Assembly: GCA_963786805.1 (NCBI GenBank)
Contig: CAWBAK010000006.1
Coordinates: 124,001-188,000 of the forward strand
Source of the DNA: CALGFI01 sp963786805
Lineage (GTDB): Bacteria > Actinomycetota > UBA4738 > HRBIN12
Direction: 5' to 3'
DNA length: 64,000 nucleotides
Position 1 is the first letter of the stretch. Each line of letters opens with the position of its first letter. The notes beneath the pieces were generated by a model. That model did not search any database, was not told the origin of the DNA, and saw only the letters and a list, made by a program, of their open reading frames with translations. Positions 1-9,016 of this stretch are shown piece after piece. The position numbers were made by a program, and so were the translations under genes.

Positions 1-289
1 CGCCGCCGATCACGATCAGGTCGTACACGTGCATCATCGCCGAACGCTCGAGCCCGATCTTCTCGGCGAGCTCCTCGTTCGTGGGTTCGGACAGGTGCGA
101 TTCGTCCGGGAAGACGATCGTCGGGATGATGTTGTTGCCGTTGTTGCGCTCTTGGACGACGCGGACGCCGTCGGGATCGGTCTCGATGTCGTGCCACTCG
201 AACGGGACCCGCTGGTCACCGAGGAAGCGTTTCGCGCGCCGGCAGTCGGGGCACCAGCTGGCGCCGTAGACCTTGATCGTGTCCACCAT
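1..289 (-). CDS. Glutaredoxin-thioredoxin reductase fusion (3' part outside the window)
   Basis: Read on the minus strand from the ATG at 289, the first ~80 residues form a glutaredoxin/mycoredoxin-like domain. It starts MVDTIKVYGASWCPDCRRAK, with a CPDC redox pair at residues 12-15 and the cis-Pro segment NIIPTIVF. A short linker then leads into YDLIVIGG, the first strand and start of the FAD-binding GxGxxG loop of a thioredoxin reductase, which runs off the left edge. Such fusions would pass electrons from NADPH through FAD to a built-in redoxin, and so act in cytosolic thiol repair. Only 96 codons are present, so the reductase active site cannot be checked. It is divergent from rpe. Confidence 0.82.
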   Translation of the reverse strand, partial: MVDTIKVYGASWCPDCRRAKRFLGDQRVPFEWHDIETDPDGVRVVQERNNGNNIIPTIVFPDESHLSEPTNEELAEKIGLERSAMMHVYDLIVIGG

Positions 290-309
290 CACGTGACCCC
301 TTTCGAGCG

Positions 310-321
310 GTTCCGCGGAAC
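310..321. promoter_or_regulatory. Perfect 12-bp palindrome upstream of the Grx-TrxR gene
   Basis: GTTCCGCGGAAC is a perfect palindrome about 20 bp upstream of the reductase start codon, in the divergent interval with rpe. It could be an operator for a dimeric regulator. Its position fits the promoter or leader of the minus-strand gene. No factor can be assigned from sequence alone. A second small inverted repeat (CGAGGAG/CTCCTCG) lies at 378-398. Confidence 0.3.
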
Positions 322-421
322 ACCGAGTGAACCGCGCCCGGAGCGTTGCACGTCCACAGACGTACCGCCACCGCCGGCGAGGAGCGCATCACTCCTCGGA
401 TGGTTCACACTGTCGGGCGCC

Positions 422-1081
422 ATGGCGGACCCGCTGCTCGCCCCGTCGATCCTTTCGGCCGACTACGCCCGTCTGGCCGAGGAGATCGCCCGCGTTCGTC
501 CGGCGTCGGACTGGCTCCACGTCGACCTGATGGACGGCCACTTCGTGCCAAACCTGTCGATCGGCCCGCCCGTGGTGGACTCGATCCGGCGTCACACCGA
601 CCTGTTCCTCGACTGCCATCTGATGGTGACCGATCCGGGGATGTGGCTGGAGCCGCTCGCAGCGGCCGGTGCCAACCTGTGCAGCGTGCACGTCGAGCTC
701 GGCGATCCGACCGCGCTGCTCGGGCGGACGCGAGAGCTCGGGATGCAGGCGGGCGTCGTCGTCGACGGCCCCACGCCGTTCGAGGTCGTCGAGCCGTACC
801 TCGACGACCGGATCGACCTCCTGCTCGTGATGACGATCACGGCGGGGTTCGGCGGCCAGCCGTTCGTCCCCGAACATCTGGAGAAGGTTCGCCGGGCCGC
901 GAAGCTCCGGCAACAGCACGGCGCCACGTTTCTGATCGAGGTGGATGGCGGCATCTCGCCGAAGACCGCGGGTGAGGCGGCGCGGGCCGGTGCCGACGTG
1001 CTCGTCGCGGGGAGTGCGATCTTCCTCGCGCCGGACCCGCTCGAGGCCGCACGCGAGATCCGGTCTGCGGCATCGCGCTGA
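422..1081 (+). CDS. rpe: Ribulose-phosphate 3-epimerase
   Basis: This 219-residue TIM-barrel enzyme interconverts D-ribulose 5-phosphate and D-xylulose 5-phosphate in the cytosolic pentose-phosphate pathway. The family signatures are present: SILSADY near the N-terminus, HVDLMDGHFVPN at residues 33-44 (metal-binding His and catalytic Asp), DCHLMV, GFGGQPF (phosphate/loop region) and EVDGGI with the second catalytic Asp. The usual VNPGFGGQ segment reads ITAGFGGQ here, a mild deviation. The ATG at 422 begins exactly where homology starts; the open frame runs further upstream but that part has no family character. It stands about 100 bp before tal-pgi on the same strand, consistent with a shared pathway role. 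Confidence 0.93.
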   Translation: MADPLLAPSILSADYARLAEEIARVRPASDWLHVDLMDGHFVPNLSIGPPVVDSIRRHTDLFLDCHLMVTDPGMWLEPLAAAGANLCSVHVELGDPTALLGRTRELGMQAGVVVDGPTPFEVVEPYLDDRIDLLLVMTITAGFGGQPFVPEHLEKVRRAAKLRQQHGATFLIEVDGGISPKTAGEAARAGADVLVAGSAIFLAPDPLEAAREIRSAASR

Positions 1082-1185
1082 CCACGCGCGAGAAGGCTCT
1101 CCGCCGCCGCCGGAAACCGGTTCGACCTCTCGCGGACGGAGGACTACGGTGATGGGCTCGCCGTTGGATTGAGAGGAGCAGGCCG

Positions 1186-3825
1186 ATGGACCGCCTCCAA
1201 CAGCTCTCGGCCGCGGGGCAGAGCCCTTGGCTCGACTTCGTCCGCCGCACCCTGATCTCGAGCGGCGAGCTGCAACGGCTGATCGATGAGGCCGGCATCA
1301 CCGGCGTGACGTCGAACCCGAGCATCTTCGGCAAGGCGATCGGCGGTTCGACCGACTACGACGAGGAGGTCGTCCGGATCGCGAACGCCGGAGAGGACCA
1401 CGACGCGCTCGCGGTGTTCGAGGAGCTCGCGATCGCCGACATCCAGGCGGCCGCCGACGTCCTGCGTCCGATCTACGACGGCACCGAGGGTGCCGACGGC
1501 TTCGTGAGCTTCGAGGTCGAGCCTCGGCTGGCACGCGAAACGGATGAGACCGTCGAGGCCGCACGCCGGCTCTGGGCTCGGATCGACCGGCCGAACGTGA
1601 TGATCAAGGTCCCCGGCACGCCCGAGGGCGCCGTGGCGTTCGAGCAGCTCACGGCGGACGGCATCAACGTGAACGTGACGCTGCTCTTCGCCGTCGAGGC
1701 GTACGAACGGATCGCGGAGGCCTACGTCCGCGGGCTCGAGCGCCGCGCCGAAGCCGGCCAGCCCGTCGACCGGATCTCCTCCGTGGCGTCCTTCTTCGTG
1801 TCCCGCGTCGACTCCGCCGTCGACCCCACGTTGCCCGAGGACTCGGAGCTCCGTGGCAAGACGGCGATCGCGAACGCGAAGCTCGCCTACGACCGGTTCC
1901 GCGAGATCTTCTCCGGCGATCGCTGGGAGCCGCTCGCGGCCGCCGGCGCGAACGTCCAGCGGCCGCTGTGGGCGTCGACGTCGGCGAAGAACCCCGCGTA
2001 CCGCGACACCATGTACGTGGAGGAGCTCATCGGGCCGGACACCGTCGACACGATGCCGATGAACACGATCGACGCGTTCCGCGACCACGGCGAGGTCAAG
2101 GAGGGATCGGTCGCGGATGACGTGGAAGGGGCCCGCCGCCACGTCGAGGCGCTCTCGGCCCAGGGCATCGACCTCCGAGCGGTGACCGACCAGCTCTTGG
2201 AAGAGGGCATCGAGTCATTCTCGAACGACTTCGACGCCCTGCTGTCGACGATCGACGGGAAGCTCGAGCGGGTCCGCGCCGGCCGGGAGCGCCAGCGCAC
2301 CACGCTCTCGAGGATGCTCGCCCCCGTTGCCGACCGGCTGACCCAGATGGACCGCGACCGCATCGTCGAGCGCATCTGGCGCAAGGACCACACGGTCTGG
2401 AAAGACGATCCGACCGAGATCACGAACCGCCTCGGCTGGCTGTCGGTGGTCGACCTGATGCACGAGCGCATCGGCGAGCTCGACGCCTTCGCCAAGCAGG
2501 CGGCGGCCGACGGGTTCGAGACCGCCGTGCTGCTCGGGATGGGTGGATCCTCGCTCGCGCCGGAGGTCTTCGCGTCCACGTTCGGCGTGGCCGACGGCAT
2601 GCTCGAGCTCATCGTCCTCGACACGACCCACCCGGTGACGGTCGAGCGCGTCACGCAGCACCTCGAGCTGCCGAAGACGATATTCATCGTCGCGAGCAAG
2701 TCGGGCACGACGACCGAGACGCTCTCGCACTTCGCGCACTTCTGGGAGCGGACGCCGAACGGGAGCCAGTTCGTCGCGATCACCGACCCCGGAACGCCGC
2801 TCGAAGGGATGGCTCGCGATCACGGCTTCCGCGCCGTCTTCCCGAACCCCGACGACATCGGCGGGCGGTACTCGGCGCTGTCGTACTTCGGGCTCGTCCC
2901 GGCCGCCCTCATCGGGGCGCCGCTGCACGCGGTGCTCGACCGGGCCGAGGAGATGGAGATCGCCTCCGAGCGCATCGTTCCGGCCGCGCAGAGCCCGGGC
3001 GCCACGCTCGGCGCCGTCATGGGCGAGGCGGCCAAGGCCGGGATGGACAAGCTCACCCTCGTGCTCCCCGAGGAGATCGCGAGCTTCGGCAACTGGGTCG
3101 AGCAGCTGATCGCGGAGTCGACGGGCAAGGAGGGCAAAGGCGTCGTCCCCGTCGTTGGCGAGCCGCTCGCCGGACCCGACGTCTACGGCAACGACCGGGT
3201 CTTCGTCGCCATCGGCGAGCACGACGGACTGGACGCGCTCGAGAACATCGGCCATCCGGTCACCCGCTTGGCGTACGAAGACCGGGAACAGATCGGCGGA
3301 GAGTTCTTCCGATGGGAGATGGCGACCGCGGTCGCCGGCTACGTCCTGAGCATCAACCCGTTCGACCAGCCGAACGTCCAGGAGGCCAAGGACGCCACGA
3401 AGCAGATCCTCGCGAGCGGCGCGGTCGAGGACCCGGGCTTCGACGACCTCGGAGCGCTCCTCAAGGAGGTCGGAGAGGGCGACTACGTCTCGATCCTGGG
3501 GTACCTCGACCGAACCTCGGAGACCGAGGAGCTGCTCCAGCGCACGCGCGTCGCGATCCGCGACCGGTTCCGCGTCGCGACGACCGTGGGCTTCGGGCCG
3601 CGGTACCTGCACTCGACCGGGCAGCTGCACAAGGGCGGGCCGAACAACGGGGTCTTCATCGAGGTCGTCGACCCCGAGCGCTCGGCCGACGTGCCGATCC
3701 CCGGCCAGCCGTACACGTTCGGAACCCTGATCGACGCCCAGGCGCTCGGCGACCTCCGCTCGCTGCGGGCGCAGGGCCGGCGGGTGGCACGCGTGAAACC
3801 CGATTCGCTCTCGGAGGTGACCTGA
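1186..3825 (+). CDS. tal-pgi: Bifunctional transaldolase / glucose-6-phosphate isomerase
   Basis: An 879-residue fusion. Residues ~1-370 are a transaldolase: GVTSNPSIF near residue 40, the Schiff-base lysine K141 in MIKVPGTPEG, and WASTSAKNP further on. Residues ~380-879 are a phosphoglucose isomerase, with the sugar-isomerase phosphate-binding signature FIVASKSGTTTET, GGRYSALS, and the C-terminal HSTGQLHKGGPNNG carrying a conserved active-site His and Lys. The protein would link the non-oxidative pentose-phosphate branch to glycolysis in one polypeptide. This fusion is known in some bacterial lineages. The ATG at 1186 is preceded by GAGAGGAGCAGG as ribosome binding site. Its TGA overlaps the gnd start by one base, so the two are translationally coupled. 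Confidence 0.93.
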   Translation: MDRLQQLSAAGQSPWLDFVRRTLISSGELQRLIDEAGITGVTSNPSIFGKAIGGSTDYDEEVVRIANAGEDHDALAVFEELAIADIQAAADVLRPIYDGTEGADGFVSFEVEPRLARETDETVEAARRLWARIDRPNVMIKVPGTPEGAVAFEQLTADGINVNVTLLFAVEAYERIAEAYVRGLERRAEAGQPVDRISSVASFFVSRVDSAVDPTLPEDSELRGKTAIANAKLAYDRFREIFSGDRWEPLAAAGANVQRPLWASTSAKNPAYRDTMYVEELIGPDTVDTMPMNTIDAFRDHGEVKEGSVADDVEGARRHVEALSAQGIDLRAVTDQLLEEGIESFSNDFDALLSTIDGKLERVRAGRERQRTTLSRMLAPVADRLTQMDRDRIVERIWRKDHTVWKDDPTEITNRLGWLSVVDLMHERIGELDAFAKQAAADGFETAVLLGMGGSSLAPEVFASTFGVADGMLELIVLDTTHPVTVERVTQHLELPKTIFIVASKSGTTTETLSHFAHFWERTPNGSQFVAITDPGTPLEGMARDHGFRAVFPNPDDIGGRYSALSYFGLVPAALIGAPLHAVLDRAEEMEIASERIVPAAQSPGATLGAVMGEAAKAGMDKLTLVLPEEIASFGNWVEQLIAESTGKEGKGVVPVVGEPLAGPDVYGNDRVFVAIGEHDGLDALENIGHPVTRLAYEDREQIGGEFFRWEMATAVAGYVLSINPFDQPNVQEAKDATKQILASGAVEDPGFDDLGALLKEVGEGDYVSILGYLDRTSETEELLQRTRVAIRDRFRVATTVGFGPRYLHSTGQLHKGGPNNGVFIEVVDPERSADVPIPGQPYTFGTLIDAQALGDLRSLRAQGRRVARVKPDSLSEVT

Positions 3826-4841
3826 TGCAGCTCGGGATGGTCGGCCTCGGCCGCATGGGCGCGAACCTGACGCGCCGCCTGATGCGGAACGGCCACGAGG
3901 TCGTCGTGTACGACGTCAGCGCCGACTCGGTGCGGCAGCTCGAGGGCGAGGGGGCGATCGGCACCGGCTCCCTCGAGGACTTCGTGAACAAGCTCTCCAA
4001 GCCGCGGGCGGCGTGGGTGATGGTGCCCGCCGCGTTCGCCGAGCAGACCACCGACCAGCTCGCGGACCTGATGGAGTCGGGCGACATCGTCATCGACGGC
4101 GGGAACTCGTACTACCGCGACGACATCGACCGCGCGGAGCGCTACGCCGCCAACGGCGTGCACTTCGTCGACGTCGGAACGAGTGGAGGCGTGTTCGGGC
4201 TCGAGCGCGGCTTCTGTCTGATGATCGGCGGCGAGGAGGGCATCGTCCGCCACCTCGACCCGATCTTCGTCGCCCTCGCACCCGGGATCGAGAGCGCGCC
4301 GAGGACCTCCGGGCGAACGGACGCGAACGCCTCGACCTCCGAGGCGGGGTACCTGCACTGCGGTCCCGTGGGGGCCGGCCACTTCGTGAAGATGGTCCAC
4401 AACGGGATCGAGTACGGCCTCATGGCCGCGTACGCCGAAGGCCTCAACGTCCTGAAGCACGCGAACGTCGGCGCGGGCGAACGCGAGACCGACGCCGAGA
4501 CGACACCGCTGCGCGACCCGAAGTACTACCGCTACGACCTCGACCTCCCCCAGATCGCCGAGGTCTGGCGGCGCGGAAGCGTGGTCGCGTCGTGGCTGCT
4601 CGACCTCACCGCGGCGGCGCTCGCCGAGGACCCCACGCTCGACGCGTACTCGGGGCGTGTCTCCGATTCCGGTGAGGGGCGCTGGACGTTGCTGGCCGCG
4701 GTCGACGAGGGCGTCCCGGTGCACGTGCTCTCGGCCTCGTTGTTCGACCGGTTCGAGTCACGAGATGAAGCCGAGTTCGCGAACAAGATCCTCTCGGCGA
4801 TGCGCAAGCAGTTCGGAGGCCACTCCGAGAAGCCGAGGTAG
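3825..4841 (+). CDS. gnd: 6-phosphogluconate dehydrogenase, decarboxylating (short type)
   Basis: A 338-residue oxidoreductase that converts 6-phosphogluconate to ribulose 5-phosphate and CO2. The Rossmann motif GLGRMG is at residues 6-11. The substrate loop is IDGGNSYYRDD followed by DVGTSGGVFGLERG. The catalytic lysine is K189 in GHFVKMVHNGIEY, followed by the conserved Asn. The length fits the short GntZ/YqeC-like class rather than the ~470-residue Gnd. The ATG overlaps the tal-pgi stop (TGATG), and the preceding GGAGGTGACC provides a strong ribosome binding site inside that gene. With rpe and tal-pgi it makes a compact pentose-phosphate operon. Confidence 0.92.
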   Translation: MQLGMVGLGRMGANLTRRLMRNGHEVVVYDVSADSVRQLEGEGAIGTGSLEDFVNKLSKPRAAWVMVPAAFAEQTTDQLADLMESGDIVIDGGNSYYRDDIDRAERYAANGVHFVDVGTSGGVFGLERGFCLMIGGEEGIVRHLDPIFVALAPGIESAPRTSGRTDANASTSEAGYLHCGPVGAGHFVKMVHNGIEYGLMAAYAEGLNVLKHANVGAGERETDAETTPLRDPKYYRYDLDLPQIAEVWRRGSVVASWLLDLTAAALAEDPTLDAYSGRVSDSGEGRWTLLAAVDEGVPVHVLSASLFDRFESRDEAEFANKILSAMRKQFGGHSEKPR

Positions 4842-4860
4842 GCCCGTAGGATTGGCGATC

Positions 4861-6978
4861 GTGACCAGCGACGGTGCCCGCGATCTCGCGCGCGCGGTCC
4901 GTGGCCTCGCCGACCGGCTTCCCGAACGGCTGGGGCCGCTCGCCCGCGTGGCCTACAACTACCGGTGGTCGTGGACTCCCGGCGGCGAGGAGTTGTTCCG
5001 CAGCCTGGACCCGATGCGGTTCGAGCGGTGCCGGGGGAATCCCGTCCGCCTCCTCTACCAGCTCCCGGCCAAGGTGCTCGAGGACGCGGCGAGGGACGAC
5101 GACTTCCTCGTCGCCGCGGCCGAGCTCCAGGCGACGATCGCCGACGACCTGTTCGCGCCGTCGCTGTCGCGCGGAGCGGTCACGGCCGAGCACCCCGTGG
5201 CGTTCGTGTGCGCGGAGTTCGGCATCCACCGTTCGCTCCCGATCTGCCAGGGCGGACTCGGGATCCTCGCCGGCGACGTGCTGAAGGGCGCCTCCGATCT
5301 CCGGCTGCCGATGGTCGGCGTCGGGATCCTGTATTCACAGGGGAACTTCCATCAGCGCCTGGATACGACGGGGTGGCAGCACGACTACTGGATCGAGGTC
5401 GAGCCGGATTACCTCCCCGCCGCGCTCGTGACGGACGAGGACGGCGCCCCGCTCGTCGTCGAGCTGCAGATCCGCGGACGAACTGTGCGGGTGCAGGTGT
5501 GGCGGGTGCAGGTCGGCCGCGTCGCGCTGTACCTGCTCGACGCGAACCGCGAGGACAACGGGGTCGACGAACGCTGGATCACGGCGCGTCTCTACGTCGG
5601 CGACCGCACCGTGCGGCTCGAGCAGTACGCGCTCCTCGGGGTCGGAGGGATCACGGTGCTCGAGGCGCTTGGGATCGAGCCCTCGGTCGTCCATATCAAC
5701 GAGGGACACGGGGCATTCGCGCCGCTCGCGCTCGCCGCGCGCGAGGTGGCGCTCGGGGCGACGCGCGAGGAGGCGCTCGCGCGCGCACGACAGAAGACCG
5801 TGTTCACGACGCACACGCCCGTCGCCGCCGGGAACGAGACGCACGACCCGGAGACGGTCCTCGAGGTGCTCGGAGACCTCGTCGAACCGGACGTGCTGAA
5901 CCAGCTCGGAGCGACCGAGGACGGCGAGATCGGGATGACGTCCCTCGGGCTGCGCCTCTCCCGCCGCGCGACGGCGGTCAGCCGCGTGCACGGCGAGGTC
6001 TCCCGGCACATGTGGCGCTCGCTCTACGACGTGAAGCGCGAGGAGGACGTCCCGATCGGCCACGTGACGAACGGTGTCCACGACGCGACGTGGATGGCAG
6101 CGCCGATGCGGGCGCTTCTCGAGCGCCATCTCGGCGAGGGATGGCTCGAGCGCGCGGACGACCCGGCGATGTGGGAGGGCGTCGACGACATCTCGGACGA
6201 GGAAGTTTGGGCGACACGGACGGAGCTCCGCGCGAGCTTCTACGACTACCTCCGCGAGGCAGACGCGGCATCGCGACTCGGCCGCTACGAGGACCCCTCG
6301 GCGGTGGACGCGGCGGCGGCCGCGTTCGACCCCGAGCGCCTGACGCTCGGCTTCGCGCGACGGGTCGCCACGTACAAGCGCCTCCACCTGCTGCTGCGCG
6401 ATCCCGATCGGCTCGAGTCGTTGCTCCAGAAGCCGGACACGGTGCAGTTCGTGATCGCCGGCAAGGCGCACCCGCGCGACACCGACGCGAAGGCCGTCCT
6501 CGCGGAGCTCGTCGGCCGGCCCTGGCCCCCCGAGGTCGCGCCGCGGATCGCGTTCCTCGAGGACTACGACATGGACATGGCGTCTCATCTCGTCGCCGGC
6601 TGCGATGTGTGGGTCAACGTGCCCCGCCCGCCGATGGAGGCGAGCGGCACGAGCGGGATGAAGTCGGCGCTCAACGGCGGGCTGAACCTCTCGGTGCTCG
6701 ACGGCTGGTGGGCCGAGGCCTACGACGGCACGAACGGCTGGGCCGTCGGCGAGCCGAACGGCTGGGAGGACCCCGATGAACAGGACGACCACGACGCTGC
6801 CGCGCTCTTCGACCTGATCGAGAACGAGCTGCTGCCGATGTTCCACGACCGCGACGATCGCGGGATCCCGCTCGGCTGGGTGGCGCGCGTCAAGAGCTCG
6901 CTCCGAACGATCGGCCCGCGTTTCGGGACCGCGCGGATGCTGCGCGAGTACCTCGAGCAGGTCTACACGGCGCCGTAG
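4861..6978 (+). CDS. glgP: Alpha-glucan (glycogen) phosphorylase, DUF3417 type
   Basis: A 705-residue GT35 phosphorylase that releases glucose 1-phosphate from glycogen or maltodextrin. Residues 1-~120 are the DUF3417 N-terminal domain found in short phosphorylases (RVAYNYRWSWTPGG). The core follows with CAEFGIHRSLPICQGGLG, HINEGHGAF, FTTHTPVAAGNE, and the PLP lysine K601 in EASGTSGMKSALNGG followed by LSVLDGWW. I chose GTG 4861, just downstream of gnd. A TTG at 4852 is the only close alternative. The open frame further upstream is inside gnd and has no homology. It follows gnd by 19 bp, so it is probably co-transcribed. Confidence 0.92.
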   Translation: MTSDGARDLARAVRGLADRLPERLGPLARVAYNYRWSWTPGGEELFRSLDPMRFERCRGNPVRLLYQLPAKVLEDAARDDDFLVAAAELQATIADDLFAPSLSRGAVTAEHPVAFVCAEFGIHRSLPICQGGLGILAGDVLKGASDLRLPMVGVGILYSQGNFHQRLDTTGWQHDYWIEVEPDYLPAALVTDEDGAPLVVELQIRGRTVRVQVWRVQVGRVALYLLDANREDNGVDERWITARLYVGDRTVRLEQYALLGVGGITVLEALGIEPSVVHINEGHGAFAPLALAAREVALGATREEALARARQKTVFTTHTPVAAGNETHDPETVLEVLGDLVEPDVLNQLGATEDGEIGMTSLGLRLSRRATAVSRVHGEVSRHMWRSLYDVKREEDVPIGHVTNGVHDATWMAAPMRALLERHLGEGWLERADDPAMWEGVDDISDEEVWATRTELRASFYDYLREADAASRLGRYEDPSAVDAAAAAFDPERLTLGFARRVATYKRLHLLLRDPDRLESLLQKPDTVQFVIAGKAHPRDTDAKAVLAELVGRPWPPEVAPRIAFLEDYDMDMASHLVAGCDVWVNVPRPPMEASGTSGMKSALNGGLNLSVLDGWWAEAYDGTNGWAVGEPNGWEDPDEQDDHDAAALFDLIENELLPMFHDRDDRGIPLGWVARVKSSLRTIGPRFGTARMLREYLEQVYTAP

Positions 6979-7019
6979 CCGCCCTTGCCGTCCCGCTTCA
7001 CGCACGGAAGGATGCGAGC

Positions 7020-8366
7020 GTGGACCGCCCCGAGACCCGGTACGCCATGAGCGAAGGCGTGAACATCGCCTACCAGGTGGTCGGCGATGGCCCGTTCGAC
7101 CTCGTCTACGTCCCGGGATGGGTCTCCAACATCGAGGTGATGTGGGAGGAACCGCGCTTGGCGGCGTTCCTCGAACGGCTCGGGTCGTTCGCGCGACTGA
7201 TCGTGTTCGACAAGCGGGGCACGGGTCTGTCCGACCCTGTCCCGGACGCGGAGCTCCCCGGCCTCGAACAGCGGATGGACGATGTCCGCGCGGTGATGGA
7301 CGCGGCCGGCTCGGATCGAGCGGCGCTGCTCGGCCACTCGGAGGGCGGGAACATGTGCATCCTGTTCTCGGCGACCTTCCCCGCCCGAACGACCGCGTTG
7401 GTCCTGGTGGGGTGCTACGCGAAGCGGTCCCGCACCGAGGACTACCCCTGGGCCCCCGATCCCGTGGAGCGGGAACGCGACATCGAAGAGACCGAGCGCA
7501 CGTGGGGGCGCGTGGACCTGACCTCCACCCTCGCGCCGTCCGTCGCCGGCGACCCGGCCTTCCGCGACTGGTTCAGTCGCGATACCTTCGGCTCTCCGCG
7601 AGCCCTCGGGCGGCCGCGGCCGTTCTGCGGATGAACACGCAGATCGACACGCGAGACGTGCTGCCGGCCATCCGCGTGCCATCGCTCCTGATCTATCGGA
7701 CCGGCGATGCCGACGTGCAGGTCGACGAGGGCCGGTGGATCGCCTCGCAGATCCCGGACGCCCGTTTCGTGGAGCTTCCGGGAGCCGACCACCTGATGTG
7801 GGCCGGGGACGCCGAGGCGATCCTCGACGAGATCGAGGGATTCCTGACGGGTGTTCGGCGAGGGCCCGCGCCCGACCGGGTCCTCACCACCGTGCTGTTC
7901 ACGGACATCGCCGGTTCGACCGAGCGCGCCGCGGCGATGGGCGACCGCGACTGGGCCGGTCTGCTCGAGCGGCACCACGTCGGCGATCCGGCGTGAGCTG
8001 GACCGCTTCCAGGGTCGCGAGGTCGACACGGCCGGCGACGGCTTCCTGGCTCGCTTCGACGGTCCCGCGCGTGCGGTGCGATGTGCGATCGGCGCGGGCG
8101 ACGCGGTACGCGACCTCGGCCTGGAGATCCGTGCCGGTGTCCACACGGGCGAGGTCGAGCTGGTCGGCGACAACATCCGCGGCGTGGCCGTGCACATCGG
8201 AGCCCGGATCGCGGGACTCGCGGCTCCCGGACAGGTGCTCGTGTCGCGGACCGTCAAGGACCTCGTCGCCGGATCCGGTCTCGTCTTCGAGGACCACGGC
8301 GAGCACGAGCTGAAGGGCGTCCCCGACCCTTGGCAGCTCTACGTGGTGGCGAACGAACGAGCCTGA
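7020..8366 (+). CDS. Alpha/beta-hydrolase-adenylate cyclase fusion (split by two frameshifts)
   Basis: Three consecutive frames join into one ~448-residue protein. The N-terminal half is an alpha/beta hydrolase (GTGLSDPV; nucleophile elbow GHSEGG; late acid and His region GADHLMW). The C-terminal half is a class III nucleotide cyclase domain, with VLFTDIAGSTERA carrying the first metal Asp, DTAGDGFLARF with the second, and GVHTGEVE. This is the layout of Mycobacterium tuberculosis Rv1900c (LipJ). Frame changes fall near 7576 (after RDWFSR) and near 7978 (after LLERHH). Both halves are otherwise well conserved, which favours sequencing error over decay. GTG 7020 is used as start. Its last 28 bp overlap the convergent gene at 8339. 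Confidence 0.82.
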
Positions 8367-9016
8367 GAGCGGTGCGAGTCGCTGACCTGCATCCTGCGCT
8401 CAGCAATGATCACGCCGCTCGCCCACCCGGGCGCCCGTCCGCCTGTTGGCGGCTGAATCTCGGCCGCGGGTACGCCCGCCGTCGTGAGCAACCACGAAAT
8501 CACTGAATTCGAGTTCCACATCTCGCCCGTCTCGAGCTCATCTCGTCCCCAGATGAGGGGCGGAATGGTTTCGACGAGCCCAAGGAGGCGATGAGCTTTG
8601 TCTTGATCGTCGCTTAAGCGCAAGGGGCTTGCGACTGCTTCACCGATGTCCGCGATGACTCCGTCGCGCCAGCGCCGGATCTCGTAGCGAAAGATGCGGA
8701 AGCGGGCAAACCGGCGGCTTCCGACCGGACCTTCGACGGTGGCCCCCCGCGTCGAGCCGTTCGCGTCGGGGATGGGCCAGGAGTTCTCGATCACGAAGCG
8801 CCCTTCGGGGACTCTCACCACGAGCGCTGAGTGGTAGAGATCGAGCGGTCGCCGGTGCTCGCGACGTGCGTGGATCGCCTCGTACACGCGTCCGCTTGAT
8901 CGAACGAAGCGTCCCCCCGCACCGAGCGGCAGCCAATAGAGATCGACGCCCGCATCGACCACGCGTGTTGAGACCGGCTCAGTGAATCGTGACCGCGGAG
9001 CGTTGTGCGGAACCAC
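8339..9016 (-). CDS. Conserved hypothetical actinobacterial protein
   Basis: A 225-residue protein with no signal peptide or membrane span. It begins near DLYWLPLGAGG and contains LDLYHSALVVRVPEGRFVIE, a segment EGPVGSRRFARFRIFRYEIR, and GEMWNSNSVISWLL. I recognise this as a recurring uncharacterised soluble family in Actinomycetota but know no function. The GTG at 9016 is preceded by GGGAGATTCAA, a good ribosome binding site inside the upstream gene. It overlaps the upstream SRPBCC gene by 38 bp and would be translationally coupled to it, as third gene of a minus-strand operon 10270-8339. Its 3' end overlaps the convergent cyclase gene. Confidence 0.72.
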   Translation of the reverse strand: MVPHNAPRSRFTEPVSTRVVDAGVDLYWLPLGAGGRFVRSSGRVYEAIHARREHRRPLDLYHSALVVRVPEGRFVIENSWPIPDANGSTRGATVEGPVGSRRFARFRIFRYEIRRWRDGVIADIGEAVASPLRLSDDQDKAHRLLGLVETIPPLIWGRDELETGEMWNSNSVISWLLTTAGVPAAEIQPPTGGRAPGWASGVIIAERRMQVSDSHRSQARSFATT

